This document shows, in pieces, positions 20,901-32,044 of a DNA stretch of 61,801 nt. Numbering within the stretch: position 1 is the stretch's first letter; every line of letters begins with the position of its first letter. The DNA comes from an uncultured Verrucomicrobiota bacterium (GTDB lineage: Bacteria > Verrucomicrobiota > Verrucomicrobiia > Limisphaerales > UBA9464), in NCBI GenBank assembly GCA_903842505.1, contig CAIMMI010000350.1, positions 1-61,801 on the forward strand, read 5' to 3'. The position numbers were made by a program, and so were the translations under genes. Below the pieces are notes generated by a model. That model ran no database searches and was not told the DNA's origin. It worked only from the letters and a program-made list of their open reading frames with translations.

Positions 20901-22294
20901 TCCTGGGGCTCTACAACTGGCAGATGGCCGCCGGTTTCAATGCCGGCTATTGGTTCACCGACAAATACCTCGGGGATATGAAGGCGGCGTCCGACGCCGC
21001 CGGACACCGTCTGCTCGATGTCTATGATTTCCACTGGTACTCCGAGGCTCGCGTCGATGGCAAACGGATCGGGGGCTATACCAACGCCGTGCTCTCCAAT
21101 GCCCAGATCCAGGGCATTGTGCAGAGCCCCCGGAGCTTGTGGGATCCCACCTACCGCGAGGACAGCTGGGTGGCTGATGCCCTCGGTGGCCCGATCCATA
21201 TCCTCAACCGCCTCCAGACCAAGATCGATGCAACCTGGCCCGGCACGAAGCTGGCCATTTCGGAGTACGGCAATGGCGGTGACAATCATATCGCTGGTGC
21301 CATCGCCGAGGCGGACAATCTGGGCATCTTTGGCGCCCAGGGCGTCTTTCAAGCCTCCTTCTGGCCCACGAGCCCCAGCTACCCGTTCATTCTCGCCGGC
21401 TTCAAGATGTACCGTGATTTCGACGGCAATCTGGGCAGCTTCGGCGATATCTCCCTCTCCTCGGTTTCCAGCGATCCCTCCCTGGTATCCACCTATGTCA
21501 GCCACGACTCGCAACGCACGAATCGTTATGTCCTCGTGGCCATCAACCGCTCGATCACAGTCCAGGATGTCGCCTTCAAGGGCCTCGGCATTTCGGGGGC
21601 GGCCAGGCTGTATCGTGTGGAGGGGACGCAGACCACCCCCGTATTCGTCGGGGAAACCTTTGCCAGCCTCAACACCTGGGTCGTCACCCTGCCCGCCCTG
21701 AGCGTCACGACGATCGAGATCCTGGATGGGCAGGCCACCGGCTCCGATCCCACCGCTCCGCTTGCCGTTGAGGATGCGCTCAGTCGCCCACAGAACACCC
21801 GCATCGCCAAGGTCCGCCTCACCGACCTGCTGGCCAACGACTCCAGCCCCGCCGGACTCCCATTGTCGATCGCCGGCGTCGGCGGTGCCACGCCTCCGGG
21901 CGCTACCGTGGAAATCATCGGCAACTTCGTCGTCTACACCGCCCCAACCGCCACAGCCGGCAACGGAGGGTTTGAGTATACCCTCAGCGATGGCAACGGT
22001 GGCCATCACGTCCAAGGCACTGTCTCGGTGACGCAAACCGCGAGCCCGAATTCCCCCACCGCCGCACCCAATCCCCTGGCGATCAGCAGGAGCGGCAACG
22101 ACATCCTCGTCACGTTCATGTGCGTGCCCGGAGGCCGTTATCGGGTCCAATACACGACCGACAGCGGCCCCTATACCTGGCACGAGTTCGCCTCCCCGGC
22201 CATCCACAGCGCCGCCACCAACGGTGTCTTCAGCCACCGGGATGTCCACCCTACAGACCCCGTGCGGTTCTACCGCGCCGTGTCGAATCCCTGA
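17942..22294 (+). CDS. Multidomain secreted GH44 endoglucanase/xyloglucanase
   Basis: 1450 aa from ATG 17942 (an in-frame upstream extension lacks a signal peptide). Order: signal peptide, Ig-like domain (50-130), a carbohydrate-binding-like domain, FN3-like, a second copy of that domain, two FN3-like domains, GH44 catalytic domain (about 765-1270), cadherin-like domain, and the FYRV-type terminal module. GH44 is shown by FYHAIPDAPRNLTLNRAGGN and YNWENNASNAGNDWFY. The predicted acid/base is Glu938 (DNEPEL) and the nucleophile Glu1108 (ISEYGNGG), 170 residues apart as in known GH44 enzymes. Expected substrates are cellulose or xyloglucan beta-1,4 chains. It follows the WD40 kinase by 186 bases. 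Confidence 0.92.
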   Translation: MKTPLAPPGPGSHPDLHRIPVWQGLAHFRLTLTSALLLALTLLTSRTTAAPPAIASFGATQPNVKPGGSSTLSWTVTGADTVSIDQGIGSVGGSSTSVTPAQTVTYTLTASNSDGTSRAETTVNVSPLNYLLAYDSGLQGTWRRETWEAAPLFTDFAATAPGRTGNAIEVRFSRNNGYHAFGIGGLDVYLNEFRTFEFDIYFEADSTGEDELTFILGDAGFADEPRVVDLIPGWASMSPAQKLGHWHHATLTFADIHPNVTSANRFLWFNNGTMLPHFRLADVKLGWTTDTVAPTVTTVIPTYDPATDQLTLRFNTDEPANFRVEYGVTHFAHSVQGDYHDWSTNHTAVLTEVTPGTVNQYRILVADHHTDPNADSNLGTYSGTYAAPVSTNAPRAVIPASVTTHTFQIYGSTLASGWGLRNWETGTLFSDFAATAPGRTGTAIEVRFGNQNHWNGFGVGADAFYFNEFRTLEFDIYFDPDSTGNEDLGLVIGDGGATDNLRLVDLIPGWFTLTRAQRFGHWFHVAVDFPQVHPRVPAFDRLIFFNNSENLPHFRLADIKMGWLDDLTAPLITLTSASLNPQYTQLTLGFRTDETTLYRIEYGTSDYSKHVEGTTNNWATLRSIPLAGLTPGSTVQYRILAWDHRYDPTAVPNQSILEGTYVIPPAPVTAPLISGLAVDAVAGTRATLVWRNNRPCTAQLTYHKAGGPNLTRHYPDLVSDHAAVMDLLEPLTSYVATVNATDAFGNSASQSIAFTTTASSASTVSIVIDPATTRPISPWIYGINFYHAIPDAPRNLTLNRAGGNRWTAYNWENNASNAGNDWFYSNDDYLGGGLQPGEALRSLIDHDRSRSNASLVTFQLQGYAAADKNGFVDIYDPNHLSNRFKQVVYHKDTPFSTTPDLTDPFVYVDEFFWNLGRSFATDIFGDPNVPTFVTLDNEPELWPHTHAEIQSAPPGADDYIQRSIELSSALKKVSPSVQIFGPAHYGFLGLYNWQMAAGFNAGYWFTDKYLGDMKAASDAAGHRLLDVYDFHWYSEARVDGKRIGGYTNAVLSNAQIQGIVQSPRSLWDPTYREDSWVADALGGPIHILNRLQTKIDATWPGTKLAISEYGNGGDNHIAGAIAEADNLGIFGAQGVFQASFWPTSPSYPFILAGFKMYRDFDGNLGSFGDISLSSVSSDPSLVSTYVSHDSQRTNRYVLVAINRSITVQDVAFKGLGISGAARLYRVEGTQTTPVFVGETFASLNTWVVTLPALSVTTIEILDGQATGSDPTAPLAVEDALSRPQNTRIAKVRLTDLLANDSSPAGLPLSIAGVGGATPPGATVEIIGNFVVYTAPTATAGNGGFEYTLSDGNGGHHVQGTVSVTQTASPNSPTAAPNPLAISRSGNDILVTFMCVPGGRYRVQYTTDSGPYTWHEFASPAIHSAATNGVFSHRDVHPTDPVRFYRAVSNP

Positions 22295-22345
22295 GTGAAG
22301 CTCGAAACCTATTCCTCAAATCACCTCTCAAGGAATTGCCTCATC

Positions 22346-23098
22346 ATGAAAACCCTCGTCCCCCAGGCTGCCACCGCCCTCTCAGTCCTGCTCGTCACGG
22401 CTGCCACCGGCCGCGCCGCCATCATCGTCGAGAATTATGGACCGCATTCCGTCGGCTTCGAGATTCCCGACAATCAAGCGGTGTTGACCTCATTTCTCCA
22501 CCGGATCACGACGTCGGACATTCAATCCCTCACCGAGGTAATGATCTCCTTCGAGTTGACTGGCACCACCGTTGGCAGCGGTTTCGCGAGCGACATGTTC
22601 GCCTCCTTGTTGAAGAGCCCCGTCAACACCACACCGACGACCGGGGATCCCTCAGCCGTTCTTTTGAACCGCGTCGGCGTCAGCTTGGACAACCCGCTTG
22701 GCCATGCCTACGACGGTTGGCGTGTGACGCTCAGTGACACCGCCAGCGGCGACATCCACCTCGCCTATCAGGCCAGCGGCATCCTGACCGGCCTTTATCA
22801 GCCCGATGGCCGCATCGACCCCACCGATGTGCTGCGCCCCTCGTTGCTCAACCTCTTCATCGGCGGGACTGGCAACGGGGATTGGTGGTTCAACGTCGGT
22901 GACCTCTCCAGCGGAGGCACCATGCAACTCGTCCATTGGAGCCTGACTTTGATCGGTGACAACACCGTGTCCGTCGATGCCGGCGTGCACGCCGTGCCGG
23001 AGGCACCCACCTGGATCCCTGGCTTCGGACTGCTCGCGCTGACCGGAATCACGACATGGAGACGGTATCGGAAGGGTGCCTCCCAACCGCTCCGTTGA
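22346..23098 (+). CDS. PEP-CTERM-like secreted protein (VPEAPTW tail)
   Basis: 250 aa from ATG 22346, which has AAGGA upstream; a frame extension to 22295 has none. Signal peptide at MKTLVPQAATALSVLLVTAATGRA. The middle is beta-rich (SFELTGTTVGSGFASDMF, GWRVTLSDTASGDIHL, HWSLTLIGD), like proprotein-convertase-P-type modules. The end, VPEAPTW, a hydrophobic helix and WRRYRKG, is a PEP-CTERM signal. It lies 51 bases after the GH44 stop and may be co-transcribed, so it could be a partner displayed with the enzyme. Confidence 0.85.
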   Translation: MKTLVPQAATALSVLLVTAATGRAAIIVENYGPHSVGFEIPDNQAVLTSFLHRITTSDIQSLTEVMISFELTGTTVGSGFASDMFASLLKSPVNTTPTTGDPSAVLLNRVGVSLDNPLGHAYDGWRVTLSDTASGDIHLAYQASGILTGLYQPDGRIDPTDVLRPSLLNLFIGGTGNGDWWFNVGDLSSGGTMQLVHWSLTLIGDNTVSVDAGVHAVPEAPTWIPGFGLLALTGITTWRRYRKGASQPLR

Positions 23099-23291
23099 TC
23101 GACACTCAGCCCGGACTCCATGAGCACGGTCCGCCCGCAATGGGTGGGCCATCGCCTTGCCATCGCCTGGTCGGGATGTCTGATCCGATCCAGTTTCACT
23201 GGAAGGAGGCGGTAGACGTTGAGCCTCTCAATGCGCTCACGAAGCGGCACGGCGTTTGCCACCCGCCAGGAAGCGCAACCGCTCCAGGTCC

Positions 23292-23783
23292 CTAACGCTG
23301 AGCCCTGTTGAACTGGGCATCGCCAACCTTGCACGTCTGATAAGCCAGAAACATCAGCAGAAATACTGCGATCCCCGTAAACCAACGCTGCCAGTTGATT
23401 TTGGATGCCTGATTTTTCGCACGCTCTTCGGCGAGGCGATTTACCTCGTCCGCCTGTCGCTGCGAATCTGCCGCCAGTTTCCCGAGGGCTTCGCCATTCG
23501 TTTTGAGGGACTGCTGGATCTGTCCAAGAGAGTGGGCGTTCCCTTCGGTCGTCGCACTGAGCAAGAGCTTGCTGAGCCTGCCGTTCTCTTCGGCAAGCTT
23601 CATCATGGCCTCGGCCCTTTGCAGATCGAGGGCGGAGCGTGCCCGCAATGCCCTCAGGTCCTGCGGAGCAACCGCGTCCGGGGGCTGAAACCCCATCCAA
23701 AGCAGGAAAACCGCCAAGCCGAGGTAGGCCAATCCGGCAACGAAGGGAGGAATGGATCGAGGCCGGTTCAGTGATCGGTTCAT
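23292..23783 (-). CDS. Hypothetical two-helix membrane protein with coiled coil
   Basis: 163 aa from ATG 23783 (upstream frame extension is not supported). Two membrane segments (PFVAGLAYLGLAVFLLWMGF and WFTGIAVFLLMFLAYQTC) flank about 90 residues of charged helix with heptad-like spacing. I recognise no family. The Shine-Dalgarno is weak. The gap to the left (23099-23291) and the 317-base gap to the right (23784-24100) hold no further gene; the right gap has a 12-base tandem ttgttactttcg near 24020-24045. Confidence 0.6.
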   Translation of the reverse strand: MNRSLNRPRSIPPFVAGLAYLGLAVFLLWMGFQPPDAVAPQDLRALRARSALDLQRAEAMMKLAEENGRLSKLLLSATTEGNAHSLGQIQQSLKTNGEALGKLAADSQRQADEVNRLAEERAKNQASKINWQRWFTGIAVFLLMFLAYQTCKVGDAQFNRAQR

Positions 23784-24069
23784 GAGTGGTGTGGTTTTGC
23801 CTTTGACGTTCGGAGCATGGGAGCCTGGGGCGTCCCCAGACAGGAACCCGCTTGGTAGGGAGGCTGGTTCCAGCTTTGGAAAGGGCAAGCAATGGGTGCG
23901 GCAATTTCTCGGTTGAAAACCGGCCCCCGGCATCTGGGCACCGCGAGCATCGATCGGTACCGGTACCCTCGATCCCAGGCCGCCCTGACCTCGTCAGACG
24001 TCGCCGGATGTCGGCGGACAAGTTGTTACTTTCGTTGTTACTTTCGGCCTGGGAGGAGCCTGAAAACGA

Positions 24070-24095
24070 AAAAACCGCGATTTCTCGCGGTTTTT
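24070..24095 (-). terminator. Rho-independent terminator of tRNA-Leu
   Basis: Stem AAAAACCGCGA/TCGCGGTTTTT with loop TTTC, immediately downstream of the minus-strand tRNA-Leu. The A and T flanks make it bidirectional. Confidence 0.9.
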
Positions 24096-24100
24096 CAAGA

Positions 24101-24186
24101 TGGTGCCGGCGGAGGGACTTGAACCCCCACGCCCTTTCGGGCAACAGATTTTGAGTCTATCGCGTCTGCCATTTCGCCACGCCGGC
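24101..24186 (-). tRNA. tRNA-Leu (anticodon CAA)
   Basis: Minus-strand class II tRNA, 86 bases with encoded CCA. Acceptor GCCGGCG/CGCCGGC, anticodon loop CTCAAAA (CAA) in stem ATAGA/TCTGT, long variable arm (TGCCCGAAAGGGCG) and a standard T arm (GGGGG-TTCAAGT-CCCTC). Confidence 0.95.
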
Positions 24187-24205
24187 AACTCCACCTGAGG
24201 CCCTT

Positions 24206-24235
24206 TTCCTACCGCAAGGTTGGGCTGTGAGTAAA
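24206..24235 (-). promoter_or_regulatory. Possible tRNA-Leu promoter
   Basis: On the minus strand, TTTACT (24230-24235) and TAGGAA (24206-24211) are separated by 18 bases, about 20 bases upstream of the mature tRNA. Both boxes are weak. The rest of the 24187-24356 gap shows nothing else. Confidence 0.35.
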
Positions 24236-24356
24236 GCGGCGTTTTGGTTCCACCTGCGACGGGCGCATCCGGCCCATGCACCCGCGTCAAACGGGGTAGC
24301 AACGTCCTCGTTGCCCTTCCAACGCCTTCCCCAGGGCCACTGGCCCCACCCTCGCT

Positions 24357-27300
24357 CTATTGCGTCGTCACCCGATAGAACCGTGCACCGACTGCATCCA
24401 GATCGAGCCATTCGACCGGGCCGGTTCCAACCGGTGCTGCGATCGATCCCAACTTCCGCCAACCGGTGGCCTGGGTCGGATCCTCGGTGCTCCAGATCGA
24501 ATAGCTTCGCCCCAGCGCCCCGATGAACCGGAGGCGGATCCCGTCCGCTGCCGGGATGACCGAGGGTGCCATGTCGGGGATCGACAACGGATCCAGGGCA
24601 CCCGGCGATCCACCCCGGAAAGCGCTCCGCCGCCATCCATCCCTCGAAACAAGCACACGGTCCGGCGCACCTTCATAGACGGGCACGAGGCTGTAGCCGT
24701 TGCCGTCGGCGTCGTCCGACCACGCGTCGTCGTACTCGAGTCGCTGCACGGGTTCCCCGTAGCGCCCCCGCAGTTCAATGACATCGCCCGCATTCGCCAA
24801 CTGTCCCTCGTACGGCCCGAATACGGGTCCCACGCCCGGGTGCCGCGCCTGGAGCAGCGCCGGATTCTTCGCGACAACCACCCGCCCGCCCGCCGGGATC
24901 CGGGAAACCGCTCCGGTTGGACATTGAAACTGGATTCCCCCGGCCAACTGGAAACCGGAAAGGTCGAACTCGAACGCCGACGTATTCGCCAGTTCGACGA
25001 ACTCGAGTTCCTGCTCCTCGACCACGCCATTCGCCGGCGCCGGATTGAAGTGCACTTCCGTCAACTGCACCGGCGGCCGGACCACCTCCACCGGCAACCG
25101 CACGATCCCGGACCAAAGGCTCCGGATCGGCGGATTGTTCGGTCCGGTCAGCCCACGGTGATTCGCGAAGAATGTCCGCATCGTCAGGAGCGCGTTGGTC
25201 CCGAAGGTCATCGATCCGCTCCACACCTGTGCGCCCCTCGCCACCCCGCCGCCCTGAGCCCGTGGGTCCGTGCCATCCAGCGTGTAGTAGGTGGTCGCGC
25301 CGTTCGTGGGCGTGAAGCTCAGTCGCAACGCCCGCACGAGGTATTCCGGCATGGGTGCCGGCGGCCGCACGAACTGGCCATCGATGAACGTCACCCGGTT
25401 CGACAGCCAGCCCTTGATGTCGAGGATCTCCTTCGCGTACCCGCCCCGCGCCCGGTTGCCCCAGCGACGCGCCTCCCGCGGTTGCGCCTCGATCACCTGC
25501 CCTACCTCGAAGTCCACCAACCGGTGCAGTGACGGGATGCTGAATGCTCCCCGCCGCAACTCCTCATACCGGTCGATGTATTCCTGGAAGAAGTCAGGAT
25601 CCGTGAACAACTGTCCCCACCACGTGTAGTTGAAGAAGTCCGTGCCAAGATCCTGGAACCGGCTACGCCAGACCCTCGGGTCGAGGTCCCGACCGTCGGT
25701 CGAACGGAGTGCGCGATCGAAGTCCCACACCGGTCCGAACACGATTGGCCCGTCCTTCGGCTTGTGGAAGTACGCGCTCAACCGCAGGGCATCGACATTG
25801 AACAGGAGGACATTCAGCAGGTGATGGTCGATCCACGACGGAACATCGATGTACGGCCGATAACCCTTTACCGGATCCCGGTACTCAGGCCCGTACAATG
25901 CCCCCTCGAACTTCCCGAAATGATCCTGCAACCACGACTGCTGACTGACCGTCAGTTCGGACCCCTGCGGTTCCAGCACCAGCACCTGTTGCTGCCCCGT
26001 CCAGACGAACCCGTCATTGCCGCCTGCGCGATCGATCTTGAACAGGTACCCTCCCGTCACCTCCGGCGGCACCGTCGCCCCCGGTGCCACCCGATCGATG
26101 TCCACCCGGTCCTTTCCCAACTCGATCCGCTCCTCGAGGATGTACACGCCCATGTAGCTGGCGTTTTCCAGGGGAGCCGATCCACGCGTCACCAGATAGA
26201 CCTCCACGAACCGCGTCCGGGGCGAGTAGCGCCCGATGTCTCGGCTCAACTGGTGGGCGAACGCATTGTTGATGAGCGCGGGATCAAAGTTGCTCGGACC
26301 GTACAGAACCCAGTCGCCGTCCGGCGGTAGCCCCGCAAAGCCGAGTTTCCGATCTTCACCGACCTCGTCCTGGAACTCGACCCGCAGGTTGACCTTGGGA
26401 TTGCCCGACGTGCTCGAACCCCGACTGGCGATGGCCGCACGACTCGTCAGCACGGGCGCGTCCTGCAATCGCGTCACACCCGACTCCCCCGGTTCGAACA
26501 CCTGGACATACGCCGGGATCCGCGTTCCCAGCGGTGGACGCCCGCCATCGAAGTCATTGATCACGACCACTGGCAGCGTCGACGTGAACGCTCCGAGGTT
26601 CGGTGATACGGCGAAGAACGCCTCGGTCCGCACCGGCCCCGGAAGCAACCCGGGCGTGAACGCCCGCGCCCGGATGATCGACATGCCCTTCAGCAACATC
26701 GGTCCCGTGTACTTGGCCGACGTGAGGGTCGGTTCGGCCTGGTTCGTCGTGTAGCGGATCTCCGCTCCCGGGTCGGCGGTCGCGAGGACCAAACCCATGG
26801 ATCCCTCGAATGTCCGACTCGTCTCGCTGAATTCGATCTCCGACGAGAACCCCGCCCCGCCCTCCGAGTTTTTCCCGCCCGGCGTTGGCGTCACGAAGAA
26901 CCCCGCGGCACCCGTGATGCCCGGCACTTCGCCGTAGGACTTGTCTGCGGTCTGCACCGGATAATTGGTGAACCCACCCGCCACCGTCCCATCCGGCTTG
27001 AACAACAGGAGGCTGCCGCCCCCCTTCGGGATCTTGAAGCCCGTGTGCAGCGTGCCCGCCACGTTCGTGCGATTCTTCCCGCTCGCGAACACCGTCAGGT
27101 ATCCCCCACCGGCCAACACCCGGTCCGGGAAGATCCAACGCCCCGTCCCCCGAGGATCCGATCCCAGGCCCCACCCCTTCAGCGAAATGGCGTCCCTGCC
27201 GAAGTTCCGGAGCTCGAGCCAATCCTCGCGGCTGCCGTCCTCATCCCGGAGCCCCTTTTCATTGTCGGCCAGAAACTCGGTAACGCGCACCTGCTCCAGT

Positions 27301-28247
27301 CGCGCATTCGGATCCAGCTGAAAGCCCCAGACCGGCGGCGTCTTCAGCGCGTTCGACGACGACGACCGATCCGTGATCCCGTGGTCCGGACGCAGCCGAA
27401 CCGATACGGGTCCAGCGCTCAACGCCGGCAGGTCAAAGACGAAATCCCCCTCCGAGACCTCGGTCACGTTCGTTGCCGACAGGCCGTTCACCAGCAGGTC
27501 CGCCGCCTCGACCCCTGCCACCCCCTCTGAGAAGACCAACTCCACCTGCCGCAACGAATTCACGAAGGAGTCCACCTCCGGCACCACCCGCTCCACCACC
27601 GGCGGATCCTGATCCATGTACCCGAACACGCCCAGGCTCAGGAACAGTTCGTCCGAGTCCAAGGCCCGGTTCAGCAAGCGCACCGCCACAAGGTTCGTTC
27701 CCGGCTTCACCCAACCCGCCGGAATCACCGCCGAGATCGAACCCCACTCGATGTCCGACGGCGGACGGGCGACGTCCGTCAACGCAATGGGATCCGCCGG
27801 GGCAAGCATCCGGACCACTTCCTGGCCATTCACCCAGATCACGCATCCGCCACCGACGTAACCTTCCAACCGTACATCATCCAACTTCTGCCCCGACCCG
27901 ACCACGAACGTCCGCCGCAGGAACAACTGCGAGTAGCGGCCACGCATGTCGCGCAACGTCCGGTTCAACCCGATCGAAAAGTTGTCCAGACCCACCGGCA
28001 TCCGCAGCGAGGGCCACTCCAGGGCATCGTGTTCCAACGTCCGCCAATCCGTTCCGGCCGGCAGCGGCTCATTCGTTCCCTTCCACCCCTTCCATCCAAA
28101 CTGGGTACCGATCAGGTCCACTCCACCGCGCTGCGCCCGAACGGGACTGACCATCGGAATCAGCGCCCAAACCAACAGCAAAGCCACCCAGACAGCCCGA
28201 AGCCGTCCTGTCATCGTCTCGCTACCGGGAGTCATGACCGCGAGCAT
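24357..28247 (-). CDS. Secreted CotH-kinase/lamin-tail-domain protein
   Basis: 1296 aa from the first codon; ATG 28235 or 28214 may be the true start, since the signal peptide begins MTGRLRAVWVALLLVWAL. Order: jelly-roll N-domain, Ig-like domain, lamin-tail domain (VTEFLADNEKGLRDEDG, WLELRNFG), chitobiase-C-like domain (ADPGAEIRYTTNQAEPT), CotH domain, second lamin-tail domain (LTEVHFNPAPANGV) and a terminal FYRV module. CotH landmarks are YMGVYILEERIELGKDRVDIDRV and FGPVWDFDRALRS, the aspartates of an atypical protein kinase fold. CotH phosphorylates spore coat proteins in Bacillus; in this phylum the target is unknown, probably extracellular. Confidence 0.88.
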   Translation of the reverse strand: MLAVMTPGSETMTGRLRAVWVALLLVWALIPMVSPVRAQRGGVDLIGTQFGWKGWKGTNEPLPAGTDWRTLEHDALEWPSLRMPVGLDNFSIGLNRTLRDMRGRYSQLFLRRTFVVGSGQKLDDVRLEGYVGGGCVIWVNGQEVVRMLAPADPIALTDVARPPSDIEWGSISAVIPAGWVKPGTNLVAVRLLNRALDSDELFLSLGVFGYMDQDPPVVERVVPEVDSFVNSLRQVELVFSEGVAGVEAADLLVNGLSATNVTEVSEGDFVFDLPALSAGPVSVRLRPDHGITDRSSSSNALKTPPVWGFQLDPNARLEQVRVTEFLADNEKGLRDEDGSREDWLELRNFGRDAISLKGWGLGSDPRGTGRWIFPDRVLAGGGYLTVFASGKNRTNVAGTLHTGFKIPKGGGSLLLFKPDGTVAGGFTNYPVQTADKSYGEVPGITGAAGFFVTPTPGGKNSEGGAGFSSEIEFSETSRTFEGSMGLVLATADPGAEIRYTTNQAEPTLTSAKYTGPMLLKGMSIIRARAFTPGLLPGPVRTEAFFAVSPNLGAFTSTLPVVVINDFDGGRPPLGTRIPAYVQVFEPGESGVTRLQDAPVLTSRAAIASRGSSTSGNPKVNLRVEFQDEVGEDRKLGFAGLPPDGDWVLYGPSNFDPALINNAFAHQLSRDIGRYSPRTRFVEVYLVTRGSAPLENASYMGVYILEERIELGKDRVDIDRVAPGATVPPEVTGGYLFKIDRAGGNDGFVWTGQQQVLVLEPQGSELTVSQQSWLQDHFGKFEGALYGPEYRDPVKGYRPYIDVPSWIDHHLLNVLLFNVDALRLSAYFHKPKDGPIVFGPVWDFDRALRSTDGRDLDPRVWRSRFQDLGTDFFNYTWWGQLFTDPDFFQEYIDRYEELRRGAFSIPSLHRLVDFEVGQVIEAQPREARRWGNRARGGYAKEILDIKGWLSNRVTFIDGQFVRPPAPMPEYLVRALRLSFTPTNGATTYYTLDGTDPRAQGGGVARGAQVWSGSMTFGTNALLTMRTFFANHRGLTGPNNPPIRSLWSGIVRLPVEVVRPPVQLTEVHFNPAPANGVVEEQELEFVELANTSAFEFDLSGFQLAGGIQFQCPTGAVSRIPAGGRVVVAKNPALLQARHPGVGPVFGPYEGQLANAGDVIELRGRYGEPVQRLEYDDAWSDDADGNGYSLVPVYEGAPDRVLVSRDGWRRSAFRGGSPGALDPLSIPDMAPSVIPAADGIRLRFIGALGRSYSIWSTEDPTQATGWRKLGSIAAPVGTGPVEWLDLDAVGARFYRVTTQ

Positions 28248-28366
28248 CGCGGATCCCCACCTGATGGCAATGCCTCTGAAAGTCCGGCCGCGGACACCAA
28301 TTCCGGGTCGTTGCTCCCGGGGATTGTTTGCCTCCCCATGCCCAAGGTATTGTTTCGCAGCTCCCC

Positions 28367-30461
<2,095 letters not shown>

Positions 30462-30472
<11 letters not shown>

Positions 30473-31961
30473 ACGCCCCCATCCGCAGTGCGCCGGGTCC
30501 CGGCGCCAGTTCCTCTGGCAGGCCGGAGCGGGATTCACTGGGCTTGCCCTCAGCGGGATGCTCGAAGCCGACGGTTTCCCACTCGGCCGCGCCACCGCGT
30601 CCCGACCTGAAGCCGCGAATCCCTTCGCCCAACGCCCGCCCCACCGGCGCGTCCAGGCCAAGTCCTGCATCTTCCTGTTCATGTTCGGCGGGCCTTCGCA
30701 GGTCGATCTCTTCGATTACAAGCCGGAGCTCCAGAAGCGCGATGGCCAGTCCATCGACAACGAGTTCCGCCGAAACACCAAGACCAAGGCCGTCCTCCAG
30801 GCAAGCCGCCGATCATTCGCACAACATGGCCAATCCGGTCTCTGGTGCTCGGACGCCTTCCCGCACATCGCCCGCCAAATGGACAAACTCGCCGTCGTGA
30901 AGTCGCTCTACAGCGATTCCTTCGCGCACGGCTCGGCCGTCCTCCAGATGAACACCGGGCGCATCATCCAGGGCCACCCATCGGTCGGTGCCTGGCTCAG
31001 CTATGGTCTCGGCACCCCCAATCGGAACCTGCCCGCCCACATCGTGATGCTCGATCCCCGCGGCGGACCCACCACTGGCGCTCCCAACTGGTCGAGCGGC
31101 TATATGCCCGCCGCCTACCAAGGCACCGTCCTGCGCTCCGCCGGAGATCCAATCCTCAACCTCCACCCTCCCGCGGACCTTACCCGGGGCATGCAGCGCT
31201 CGCAGATCGACCTGATCCAGTCGCTCAATGAGGAACACCTGCGCGATCGCCCCGGCCACAGCGAACTCCAGGCCCGCATCGCCAGCTACGAACTCGCCTT
31301 CCAACTCCAAGCCACCGCACCCGAGGCCCTCGACATTGCCTCCGAATCCGAAGCCACTCGGACGCTTTACGGAATCAACACGCCCAAGGGCAGCCATCCG
31401 CTCACCGTGGGACCTGCTCCCTTCGGACGCCAATGCCTGATCGCGCGCCGCCTCGTCGAACGCGGCGTGCGCTTCATCCAGATCTATTCCGGCGGCGGTG
31501 GTGCCGGAGGCCAGAACACCTGGGACGGCCACCATGGCATCGAGGAAAACCTTCAGATCCATGCCCCCGAAGTCGACCAACCCATCGCCGGACTCCTCGC
31601 CGACCTCGAACAACGCGGGCTTCTCGACGAAACCCTGGTCGTCTGGGGCGGCGAATTCGGCCGCCAACCTGTCTCCGAAACCTTCAATACCGGCGGCAAA
31701 CCCGGCGGACGCGACCACAACCCCAAGGGCTTCACCTACTGGCTCGCCGGCGGCGGCATCCGCGGTGGGATCAGCTACGGCGAAACCGACGAACTCGGCC
31801 AACAGGCCGCCCGCAATCCCCACCACTTGCGGGATCTCCACGCCACCATCCTGCACCTCATGGGACTCGACCCCACGCGCCTCACCTACTTCTACGGCGG
31901 ACTCGAAAACAAGCTGACCGGCGTCATCGAACCGGAGGTCATCCGGGGAATCCTCGCCTAG
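30462..31961 (+). CDS. DUF1501 family Tat-exported protein
   Basis: 499 aa. ATG 30462 lies in ATGTCGACTGA, overlapping the previous stop by 11 bases exactly as in the first pair. Tat signal SRRQFLWQAGAGFTGLALSG. Family motifs: SCIFLFMFGGPSQVDLFDYKP, GRIIQGHPSVGAWLSYGLG, WGGEFGRQPVSETF, GRDHNPKGFTYWLAGGG. Its open frame extends upstream antiparallel to nothing useful, so the overlap start is preferred. It is paralogous to the gene at 4179-5624. Confidence 0.92.
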
Positions 31962-31989
31962 CCACCGGCCAGTTGCCCCACCCAAGCAC

Positions 31990-32023
31990 AAAGGGCGCGA
32001 TTCCCTCAGGAATCGCGCCCTTT
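31990..32023. terminator. Bidirectional terminator between convergent genes
   Basis: A perfect 15-base stem, AAAGGGCGCGATTCC paired with GGAATCGCGCCCTTT, with loop CTCA. The T and A flanks serve both the DUF1501 gene and the convergent gene at 32045. Confidence 0.93.
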
Positions 32024-32044
32024 TGATCCGCAACAATTGCCGCG

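Noticed and set aside
20867-22249. Minus-strand frame antisense to GH44
   Set aside because: The plus strand carries catalytic motifs; the other strand shows only low-complexity Gly/Ala/Arg sequence.
22798-24144. Minus-strand frame spanning 23.1-23.3 kb
   Set aside because: It crosses a PEP-CTERM gene, another gene and tRNA-Leu; no motif or start signal supports it.
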